Shown here in pieces: positions 1 to 5,979 of a DNA stretch of 9,286 bases. Under the pieces are notes generated by a model. That model saw only the letters and a list, made by a program, of their open reading frames with translations, made no database searches and was not told the origin of the DNA. Origin of the DNA: Gemmatimonadota bacterium (lineage in GTDB: Bacteria > Latescibacterota > UBA2968 > UBA8231); assembly GCA_026706165.1 (NCBI GenBank), contig JAPOZF010000173.1, positions 1 through 9,286 of the forward strand, given 5' to 3'. Positions within the stretch are counted from its first letter, which is position 1. Each line of letters opens with the position of its first letter. Both the position numbers and the translations under genes were made by a program.

Positions 1-2340
1 GACCTGGTGTCGCTCTACGTCGACCAGTTCCCCGAAAACGACCTCAGCCGCGAGCGCGAGTCCCGCTTCGAGCACCTGACCATCTACCCGACCGCGGCCG
101 ACGCCCTGACCCTGGGCGGCGGAAACCTCGCCGTCGACGGCGTCCTCCTCATCGGCGAGCACGGCACCTACGGCACCAACGAGAAGGGGCAGCGGCTCTA
201 CCCGCGCTACGAGCTCTTCCGGCAGATCGTCTCCGTCTACCGCACCACCGGCAGAACCGCCCCGATCTTCAACGACAAGCACCTCTCGTGGAACTGGGAG
301 TGGGCGCGCGAGATGTACGACACTTCCCGGGAAATGGGGTTCGCCTTCATGGCCGGCTCCTCCCTGCCGGTCACCTGGCGCACCCCCGCGGTCGACATGC
401 CCCTGGGCGCCCGGGTAGAGGAGGCGGTCTGCGTCGCCGTCGGCGGGGTCGACAGCTACGACTTCCACGCCCTCGAAACCCTGCAGTGCATGGCCGAGCG
501 CAGGCAGGAGGGCGAGACCGGGGTGCGCTGGCTCGAGGCGTTCCGCGGCGACCGTTTCTGGCAGGCGCACAGCGACCGGCTCTGGTCCCGCGACCTGTTC
601 GAGGCGGCCCTGTGCCGCAGCCATACCCTGACCCCGGCGCGCAGCGGCTTCAACAACCCGTTCCCGACCATCGACGAGATGAAACGCCTGGTCGAGGATC
701 CCGTCGCCTACCACTACGAGCACCTCGACGGCCTCCGGTGCACGATGATCCTGTTCAACGGCCTGGTGCAGGACTTCAACTTCGCGGCGCGGCTCGAGGG
801 AAGCGAGCGCCCGTTCTCGACCCAGATGTACCTGCCGATGCCCCCGGCGCGCACGACCCTGGCCAACTTCTTCAGCCCCCAGTGCTACCAGGTCGAGCGC
901 ATGTTCCTCAGCGGCAAGCCGTCGTACCCGGTCGAGCGCACCCTGCTGACCACCGGTCTCGTCGCTGCCGGCGTCGACAGCCTGCACCGGGAGCAGGTCA
1001 GAGTCGACACCCCCCACCTCGACATCGCGTACCTGGCGGAGGAGGAATCGACTTTCCAGGGGGCGCCCGGCAGTGAGCCCGGGCAGCCAGCAGTTCCCGC
1101 GGCGCCCGGCGACCAGCCCCTTCACGCCGACGTCGTCAGCGGCGGCAGGACCGCCGCCGAACCGCCGGTACGCGTCGCCGTCATCGCCACCATCTACCGG
1201 TACCTGTCCCACGGTCAGCACTTCGGGGACCGCTTCATGATCGGCTATGCGTACGAGGGGTCCTGGCACCGGCCCGACATGCAGGTGGTCTCCATGTACG
1301 TCGACCAGCGGCCCGAAGGGGACCAGAGCGAAGACCGCGCCCGCGAGTTCGGCTTCAGCGTCCATCCGACCATAGCGGAGGCGCTCAGGTGCGGGGGAGA
1401 GCGGCTCGCCGTCGACGCCGTCGTCATCATCGGCGAGCACGGCGAGTACCCCGACAACGAGCTCGGGCAGAAGCAGTACCCGCGCTACGAGTTCTTCAAG
1501 CAGTGCGTCGAGGTGTTCGAGGAGGACGGAAGGGCGGTGCCGGTATACAACGACAAGCACCTGTCGTACAGCTTCGAAAAGGCAAGCGAAATGGTCGCCG
1601 ACGGGCACCGCCTCGGGTTTCCCGTCATATCGGGGTCGTCGCTGCCGGTGACCTGGCGGCTGCCCGACGTCGAGCTGCCCCTCGGCTGCGGCATCGAGGA
1701 GGCGCTGATGGTCGGCGTCGGCGGCTCCGACGCCATGGACTACCACGCCCTCGAGGCGATGCAGTGCATGATCGAGCGGCGCCGGGGCGGCGAGACCGGG
1801 GTCGCCGCGGTGCAGCTTCTCGACGGGGACGCGGTCTGGAAGGCCGGGGACGACGGCCTCTGGTCTTGGGAGCTGCTCGAGGCGGCCCTGTCGCGTTCAG
1901 ACTCGCCGTGCGGTTCGACGCTGGAAGACGGCCGCACCCAGGACCTGGTCGGGAGCGGCGAGGTCAAGCGGCTGGCCGCGGAGCCGGCGGCCTACCTTAT
2001 CGAGTTCCGCGACGGCCTGCGGGCGACGCTTCTGATGCTCAACGGCGCAGTCAGGGACTACTGCTTCGCCGCGAGACTGAGCGGGGAGGAGCATCCCGTG
2101 TCGACCCAGATCTTCCTGACCCCGACCCCGCCGGTCACCTACTCCGCCTCGCTGGCGGCCAAAATCGTCGAGACGATCCTCACGGAAAAGGCGGCGTTCC
2201 CCGCGGAGCGCACGCTGATCGTCAACGGCATCCAGGAGAGCTGCCTGGTGTCGCGGTCGCAGGGCAACGCCCGGCTCGAAACCCCGCACCTGTCGGTGAC
2301 CTACCAGGCTCCCGAGGCATCCCACCACGCGCGCCGGTAG
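1..2340 (+). CDS. Tandem-duplicated uncharacterised protein (5' end outside window)
   Basis: I do not recognise a characterised function. The product holds two copies of one domain. Copy A runs from the window edge to about nt 1050, copy B from about nt 1168 to 2310. Motifs recur in the same order: IGEHG-Y (nt 151 and 1429), YPRYE-F (199 and 1477), NDKHLS (271 and 1549), GSSLPVTWR (355 and 1633). All are exactly 1278 nt apart, so the cores align without gaps, with about half the residues identical by eye. A linker rich in Pro, Ala and Gly (nt 1054-1167) joins them. Copy B has about 45 extra N-terminal residues (from VRVAVIA) that copy A lacks only because the window starts inside it; the GTG at nt 7 is therefore internal, not the start. 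The N-terminal alternation of strands and helices, with a GVDAV-like strand before IGEHG, resembles a Gfo/Idh/MocA-type Rossmann half, but no GxGxxG is visible. That resemblance is inference. No signal peptide can be judged. The TAG stop is at 2338-2340. Confidence 0.85.
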   Translation, partial: DLVSLYVDQFPENDLSRERESRFEHLTIYPTAADALTLGGGNLAVDGVLLIGEHGTYGTNEKGQRLYPRYELFRQIVSVYRTTGRTAPIFNDKHLSWNWEWAREMYDTSREMGFAFMAGSSLPVTWRTPAVDMPLGARVEEAVCVAVGGVDSYDFHALETLQCMAERRQEGETGVRWLEAFRGDRFWQAHSDRLWSRDLFEAALCRSHTLTPARSGFNNPFPTIDEMKRLVEDPVAYHYEHLDGLRCTMILFNGLVQDFNFAARLEGSERPFSTQMYLPMPPARTTLANFFSPQCYQVERMFLSGKPSYPVERTLLTTGLVAAGVDSLHREQVRVDTPHLDIAYLAEEESTFQGAPGSEPGQPAVPAAPGDQPLHADVVSGGRTAAEPPVRVAVIATIYRYLSHGQHFGDRFMIGYAYEGSWHRPDMQVVSMYVDQRPEGDQSEDRAREFGFSVHPTIAEALRCGGERLAVDAVVIIGEHGEYPDNELGQKQYPRYEFFKQCVEVFEEDGRAVPVYNDKHLSYSFEKASEMVADGHRLGFPVISGSSLPVTWRLPDVELPLGCGIEEALMVGVGGSDAMDYHALEAMQCMIERRRGGETGVAAVQLLDGDAVWKAGDDGLWSWELLEAALSRSDSPCGSTLEDGRTQDLVGSGEVKRLAAEPAAYLIEFRDGLRATLLMLNGAVRDYCFAARLSGEEHPVSTQIFLTPTPPVTYSASLAAKIVETILTEKAAFPAERTLIVNGIQESCLVSRSQGNARLETPHLSVTYQAPEASHHARR
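1054..1167 (+). other. Low-complexity interdomain linker within the duplicated protein
   Basis: About 38 codons rich in Pro, Ala, Gly and Gln separate the end of copy A from the VRVAVIA strand that opens copy B. The composition is typical of a flexible linker between folded domains and marks the fusion junction. It contains no in-frame stop, so the two copies are translated as one chain. Confidence 0.7.
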
Positions 2341-2391
2341 CGGTCCGTGCCGGAGGTTGAGGGGTTCCCCGGTTCATGGCCGCGCCAGGAT

Positions 2392-2413
2392 CTCCCTGCG
2401 GGGCAGCCGGGAG
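2392..2413. terminator. GC hairpin between convergent genes (candidate bidirectional terminator)
   Basis: CTCCC (2392-2396) pairs with GGGAG (2409-2413), and an inner TGC/GCA stem (2397-2399 with 2403-2405) closes a short G-rich loop. It lies in the 75-nt gap between two genes that run towards each other, immediately before the glutaredoxin stop. There is no T-tract on either side, so if it terminates transcription it is not a classical intrinsic terminator. Confidence 0.35.
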
Positions 2414-2415
2414 GG

Positions 2416-2664
2416 TCAGTCGATCAAGCCGCGTTCCTTCATCCAGCTTTCGACTTCGTCGCTGCCGACGTCGACCAGCATCTCTCCGTCTATCTCGACG
2501 CAGGGAGAGGAGTCCTGCCCGCTTTTTTCGACCATCTCGCGGTAGTCGCCGGGGTTTCCGATGATATCGCGGTATTCGAACTCCAGCTGGTGCTTTTCGA
2601 GAAAATCAACAACCCCGCGCGCCCACGGGCACCCGGGATTCAGATAGGCGACGATCTTGGGCAT
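2416..2664 (-). CDS. Glutaredoxin-like protein with CPWA active site
   Basis: This is an 82-residue single-domain thioredoxin-fold protein, the normal size for a small glutaredoxin, probably cytoplasmic. Residues 4-8 form the first strand. The active-site motif is C12-P-W-A15 at the start of helix 1, so the second cysteine of the dithiol CPYC form is replaced by alanine. The cis-proline loop is S53-P54 followed by C55, then VEIDG, and the acidic VGSDEVE segment starts the last helix. Glutaredoxins use glutathione to reduce disulfides or mixed disulfides; monothiol forms may also handle iron-sulfur clusters. Which applies here cannot be read from the sequence. The ATG at 2664 is chosen because the family's MPKIVAYL-type start falls there; the open frame upstream has no such similarity and runs into the divergent transporter gene. 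A weak AGGG lies about 5 nt upstream of the start. Confidence 0.85.
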   Translation of the reverse strand: MPKIVAYLNPGCPWARGVVDFLEKHQLEFEYRDIIGNPGDYREMVEKSGQDSSPCVEIDGEMLVDVGSDEVESWMKERGLID

Positions 2665-2718
2665 GGTCCCTGATTTCGCGGTGGGTTTTTTCGAATTGGA
2701 GGCTGCCGACTGCGCGGC

Positions 2719-2735
2719 CGGTCTACGATAGACCG
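2719..2735. promoter_or_regulatory. Perfect 7-3-7 palindrome abutting the transporter start
   Basis: CGGTCTA (2719-2725), spacer CGA, TAGACCG (2729-2735) is a perfect inverted repeat whose last base is the G of the transporter's GTG start. It lies in the 70-nt divergent spacer between the glutaredoxin and transporter genes. It could be a regulator's operator, or a small mRNA hairpin at the start codon. No Shine-Dalgarno stands at normal distance from that start; the GGAGG at 2698-2702 is more than 30 nt away. TACGAT inside the palindrome also resembles a -10 hexamer, which would give a very short or absent leader. Confidence 0.45.
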
Positions 2736-3619
2736 TGCCCGCTGTTTCGACAAGCGAATGGCTGGCCCTGGGATCCGCCCTGTTGTGGGCGGCCAACGGC
2801 ATCGTCATCCGAACCCAGAGCGCCAAAGCTTCCCCGGCGGCGATAAACGCAATCCGCTGCGGGGCCTCGGCAGTGGTCTTCTGGCTCATCCTTCCTTTTG
2901 AAACCCCGCAATACCCCCTGTGGTCGATCCCCTGGCAGGACGCGGCCTGGCTGGCCGCTTCGGTAATCACCAACATCGTAATCGGCGACACCTTCTATCT
3001 GGCGTCCCTCAAGGAGCTGGGGGTTTCCCGTTCCCTGGCCCTGTCCGGCACCTTTCCCCTGACCACCCTGCTGTTCGAGTATCTCCTCCTCGGTTTCGCA
3101 CCGGACCGCACTCTGGCCCTGGGGGCCTTGCTTGTGGTCGCCGGGGTCGCGCTGCTTTCGCAGCGCAGCACACAGGTCGACGCTGCAGGCGGGGGGCGGA
3201 CCGGGGTCGGAATCGCCTTCGCCCTGAGCGCCTCTTTCGTTTGGGGGTTGGGAGTCGTTCTCCTCAAACCGGCTCTCGCCCACGTTACCCTGGTCCAGGC
3301 GAACGCCCTGCGCATGCCGCTGGTCGCCCTGCTCCTCCTCGTCTTCCGCATTCTCCCGGCTCGGGAGGCCAGCATCGGCCGATTGGACCGCCGCGCCTTC
3401 CTCATCATTGCCGGCAGCGGCCTGATCGGCATGGGATTGGGGTCCTGGATGTTTCTGGCCGCGGTGATGGATATCGGCCCGGCGCGCACCGCCACCCTGA
3501 CCTCCATCTACCCGGTGTTCGGCCTGATACTGGCGGTTCTGTTCTTGCGGGAGCGGCTTTCCCTGCCGATGGCGGCCGGAGTAGCCGCCTGCGTCGCAGG
3601 AGTGTGGGTAGTGGTGTAA
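2735..3619 (+). CDS. EamA/DMT-superfamily membrane transporter
   Basis: This 294-residue protein has two homologous halves of five hydrophobic helices each, the standard 10-TM layout of EamA (drug/metabolite transporter) proteins. Approximate helices are 8-25, 36-53, 70-90, 100-120, 126-142, 156-177, 190-206, 221-244, 252-271 and 276-294. The last pair, with LRERLSLPMAAGVAACVAG from residue 271, matches the conserved end of the second EamA repeat. These proteins sit in the inner membrane and commonly export amino acids, nucleosides or other metabolites; the substrate cannot be predicted. The start is GTG at 2735. An in-frame TAG at 2729-2731 rules out any earlier start, and no good later one precedes helix 1. 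There is no Shine-Dalgarno at normal spacing. The gene ends 6 nt from the convergent yceH stop, leaving no room for a separate terminator. Confidence 0.9.
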   Translation: MPAVSTSEWLALGSALLWAANGIVIRTQSAKASPAAINAIRCGASAVVFWLILPFETPQYPLWSIPWQDAAWLAASVITNIVIGDTFYLASLKELGVSRSLALSGTFPLTTLLFEYLLLGFAPDRTLALGALLVVAGVALLSQRSTQVDAAGGGRTGVGIAFALSASFVWGLGVVLLKPALAHVTLVQANALRMPLVALLLLVFRILPAREASIGRLDRRAFLIIAGSGLIGMGLGSWMFLAAVMDIGPARTATLTSIYPVFGLILAVLFLRERLSLPMAAGVAACVAGVWVVV

Positions 3620-3625
3620 ATCCGC

Positions 3626-4321
3626 CTATTCGAACTGGCGCTTGAACTCCTCGAATTCCGAGCGCAGCGAGGCGATTTCCGCGGCCATTTCGGCAACGGC
3701 GGCTTCGAGGCGGTCGAGCCGTTCGTCTTCGGCGGCCGCGGCCTGGCGCGCCGCTTCCGGCCTGGGCCCCCCCGGTTCCCCGGGGGCGGCCGGGCCGCCG
3801 CCCGGGGGCTCCTCGATCTCGGGGGGATCCCCGAGCAGATGGGCGAAGCGGGACTCCTTGAACCCGGGCTGACGGGGCAGCCTGACGACCGCGGCCCCGG
3901 CCTCCCGGTTCGCCAGCGATTCGAGCGCGGCCTCCACTGCGGCGAGGTCCTCGAAGGGGTGCATGCGGCTGCCGCGGCTGCGCAGCTCGCCCGGCGTCTG
4001 CGGCCCGCGCAGCATCAGTTCGCAGAGCACCGCCACCTCCGGCCCGGTGAACCCCCGGACGTCGGAGAACCGGTGATAGTATTTGGGGACCCGCGTGTCG
4101 TGCCCGCTGACGACGCGCACCAGCTCCTTGTCCCGCAGCGAATCGAGCGCCCGCACCACCGTCTTCTCGCTGTACTGAACCACCGGGGCGCGGTTGGACT
4201 TCTGGTTGCATGCCGCGGTCAGTGCGTTAAGGGTCATCGGGTAGTAGTCCGGCGTCGTGATCCCCTTCTCGATCAGGCAGCCGAGCACGCGCAGCTCCTC
4301 GGGGGTGAGCAAAGGTTCCAT
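3626..4321 (-). CDS. yceH: YceH-like (DUF480) winged-helix protein
   Basis: This 231-residue product matches the YceH/DUF480 family along its first 165 residues. The N-terminal block has LTPEELRVLGCLIEKGITTP, then YPMTLNALTAACNQKSNR (residues 27-44), the family signature. Two winged-helix domains follow: about 1-85, including the YSEKTVVRALDSL recognition helix, and about 90-162, including VAVLCELMLRGPQTPGELR. The C-terminal part departs from a globular fold: a Pro/Gly-rich linker (about 166-195) leads to a charged heptad-like helix (about 199-231), probably a coiled coil for oligomerisation. The family's molecular function is not established; the paired winged helices suggest DNA or nucleoprotein binding. 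The ATG at 4321 fits the family's usual N-terminus, although I see no strong Shine-Dalgarno. It is last in the sthA-smr-M20-yceH series, 35 nt after the M20 stop. Confidence 0.93.
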   Translation of the reverse strand: MEPLLTPEELRVLGCLIEKGITTPDYYPMTLNALTAACNQKSNRAPVVQYSEKTVVRALDSLRDKELVRVVSGHDTRVPKYYHRFSDVRGFTGPEVAVLCELMLRGPQTPGELRSRGSRMHPFEDLAAVEAALESLANREAGAAVVRLPRQPGFKESRFAHLLGDPPEIEEPPGGGPAAPGEPGGPRPEAARQAAAAEDERLDRLEAAVAEMAAEIASLRSEFEEFKRQFE

Positions 4322-4356
4322 CGTCGTTTCGTGGGCGGGTGCCAGGGCTTCCCGCT

Positions 4357-5544
4357 TCAGCTGCGCGGCCAGTTGCCCCAGAAACGGCGCGCGACCTCCA
4401 CGTGCATGCGCACGCCGTGCGGAATCGCCCCGTCGGAAAAATCGTAGTTGGGCTGGTGCAGGTGGGGGTACTGGTCAACCCCGGCCGGACAGACGCCGAG
4501 GGCGTAGAAGGCGGCGGGGATCCGCTGCGCGTAGAAGGCGAAGTCCTCCCCTCCCATCACCGGGTCCATCGACTGAAAGGAAATGCCGGCACCGGCTACC
4601 GTGCGCTCGACGAAGTCGGTGGCGACCGGATCGTTCTCCAGCACCGGGTAGCCGTCGAAGATCTCCACCTCCGCGGCGCCCCCCAGGGCGGATGCCGTGC
4701 CCTCGGCGACCTCGGCGATGCGGCGGTGTATCCTCTGGCGCGTCTCCGGGTCCAGAGTGCGCACGGTCCCTGCCAGCTCCACCTGCGGCGGGATGATGTT
4801 GTAGCCCGAACCGCCGCCGACGCGGGCGACGGTGACGACCGCGGAATCGAGGGGATCAGTGGTCCGCGAGACGATGGTCTGCAGGGCGACGATCACGTGC
4901 GAGGCGATGACGATGGGGTCGACTCCCTGGTGCGGGAAGGCGGCGTGAGCGCCCCGGCCGCGGACGGTGATCTCCATCTTGTCCGAACTCGCCAGGACGG
5001 GGCCGGGGCGCAGGGCGATCTCGCCGATCTTCAGGGTCGGCCAGCCGTGAAGGCCGAAAATCGCCGTCACCTCGGGATCGGCGAGGACTCCCTCCTCACA
5101 CATGCGGCGGCCGCCGGCGCCCCCCTCCTCGGCCGGCTGGAAGACGAACTTCACCGGACCGGGCAGCTCGTCGGCGAGCGCCGCCAGCACCCGCGCCGCT
5201 CCCACCAGGCAGGTCACGTGGCCGTCGTGGCCGCAGGCGTGCATCTTGCCCGGCACCTTGGAGGCGTAGCTCCTGTCCGACTGCTCCTGAATGGGCAGCG
5301 CGTCCATGTCGGCCCGCAGGGCGACGCACGGCCCCGGCTTGTCCGCCCCGAGGGTGGCGACCACGCCGGTCTCCGCCACGCCGGTGCGGATGCTCAGACC
5401 GGGAAGCTCCTGCAGCTCGCTGAGAATGCGGGCCGAGGTGCGCTCCTCCTCGTAGCCGAGCTCCGGGTGTTCGTGAAGGTCGTGGCGCAGCTGCGTCAGC
5501 CCGGGAAGGGCCGCCTGAATCAGTTTTTCAATCCTGTCGCTCAT
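4357..5544 (-). CDS. M20-family metal-dependent amidohydrolase
   Basis: This 395-residue protein is the usual length for the M20D amidohydrolase branch, which includes hippurate hydrolase, IAA-amino acid hydrolase and N-acetyl-diaminopimelate deacetylase. These two-metal enzymes cleave N-acyl amino acids and related amides. All expected metal and catalytic positions are visible: Cys104 and His106 in HACGHDGH, the Glu139-Glu140 pair in QPAEEG, His166 in GLHGWP, and His363 in HLHQPNYDF. RADMDALPIQE (about 77-87) and MGGEDFAFY (330-338) are also typical. The dimerisation (lid) domain is about 182-295, with GRGAHAAFPHQGVDP at its start. There is no signal peptide, so it is probably cytosolic. The ATG at 5544 has a GGAGAG purine run directly upstream. 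Substrate cannot be fixed: no lysine-biosynthesis gene is nearby to favour the diaminopimelate role. It is third in the four-gene minus-strand series. Confidence 0.95.
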   Translation of the reverse strand: MSDRIEKLIQAALPGLTQLRHDLHEHPELGYEEERTSARILSELQELPGLSIRTGVAETGVVATLGADKPGPCVALRADMDALPIQEQSDRSYASKVPGKMHACGHDGHVTCLVGAARVLAALADELPGPVKFVFQPAEEGGAGGRRMCEEGVLADPEVTAIFGLHGWPTLKIGEIALRPGPVLASSDKMEITVRGRGAHAAFPHQGVDPIVIASHVIVALQTIVSRTTDPLDSAVVTVARVGGGSGYNIIPPQVELAGTVRTLDPETRQRIHRRIAEVAEGTASALGGAAEVEIFDGYPVLENDPVATDFVERTVAGAGISFQSMDPVMGGEDFAFYAQRIPAAFYALGVCPAGVDQYPHLHQPNYDFSDGAIPHGVRMHVEVARRFWGNWPRS

Positions 5545-5673
5545 CTCTCCGAAGCCTGGAAAAGGGGTCTGTCGATTTCTGGAATTACCCAGCGGAACAA
5601 GCTAAACCTGGCTCTTTGCGCCTGCCAAACGGGAGGCCCCTCTCCTTCCCGGGCCCGTACCTTCTCCCCCCGC
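5545..5673. other. 129-nt spacer between smr and M20 genes
   Basis: This is the largest gap inside the minus-strand series. It contains a G/C-rich stretch (5636-5672) with only weak self-complementarity, then a less GC-rich part (5565-5625) with a small CTGG-N6-CCAG inverted repeat at 5579-5592. An internal promoter for the M20 gene could sit here, but I see no convincing -35/-10 pair. No small coding region stands out. Confidence 0.3.
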
Positions 5674-5949
5674 CTATTCCCGCTTCAGCTGCACGAGGGT
5701 GGCTCCCCAGCCGCCGCCCCCCGCACCCGCCAACCGGAACGACTCGACTTCTGGGTGGCGCTCGAGAATCCTGTGCACGCTCTCGCGAAGGATCCCCTTG
5801 CCTTTCCCGTGCACGATGCGGACAACGAAGATCCCCTTGTCTCGGCAGGCCTCGAGGTAGTCGGGCACCAGCGTTCCCACGTCCCTCGGGAGAAAGGTGT
5901 GGAGGTCGAGGGTGCCGTCGATCGGGTGCTCGATCGGCTCGTCGCTCAA
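5674..5949 (-). CDS. Stand-alone Smr-domain protein (TTG start)
   Basis: This 91-residue protein is a single Smr domain, the small module found at the C-terminus of MutS2 and as free-standing proteins. The three signature elements are present: L-D-L-H at residues 14-17, HGKGKGILR at 47-55, and GGGGWGATLVQL from 77. Smr domains bind nucleic acid, and many nick or cleave branched DNA or RNA; whether this one is catalytic is unknown, although the DLH and HGKG elements are intact. The start is TTG at 5947-5949: between it and the in-frame stop of sthA (TGA at 5980-5982) no ATG, GTG or other TTG occurs. Only a weak purine stretch precedes it, so translation may depend on ribosomes finishing sthA. 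It lies 30 nt after sthA and 129 nt before the M20 gene. Confidence 0.9.
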   Translation of the reverse strand: MSDEPIEHPIDGTLDLHTFLPRDVGTLVPDYLEACRDKGIFVVRIVHGKGKGILRESVHRILERHPEVESFRLAGAGGGGWGATLVQLKRE

Positions 5950-5979
5950 AACGGTATTCCCGGATCGTCGGCGGGTCGG

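Noticed and set aside
7..9. GTG as the start of the duplicated protein
   Set aside because: Copy B has about 45 further conserved N-terminal residues before the equivalent position, so the GTG is an internal valine and the gene begins upstream of the window.
2361..2370. GGGGTTCCCC as a hairpin terminator
   Set aside because: A 2-nt loop is too tight for a stable hairpin; the CTCCC/GGGAG structure at 2392-2413 is a better candidate.
2347..2673. Plus-strand 108-codon frame over the glutaredoxin
   Set aside because: It is the antisense of a motif-bearing gene, with no ribosome-binding site and no recognisable domain.
2665..2991. N-terminal extension of the glutaredoxin frame to 191 residues
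   Set aside because: The extra 109 residues are antisense to the transporter gene and show no family similarity; the glutaredoxin fold begins at the ATG at 2664.
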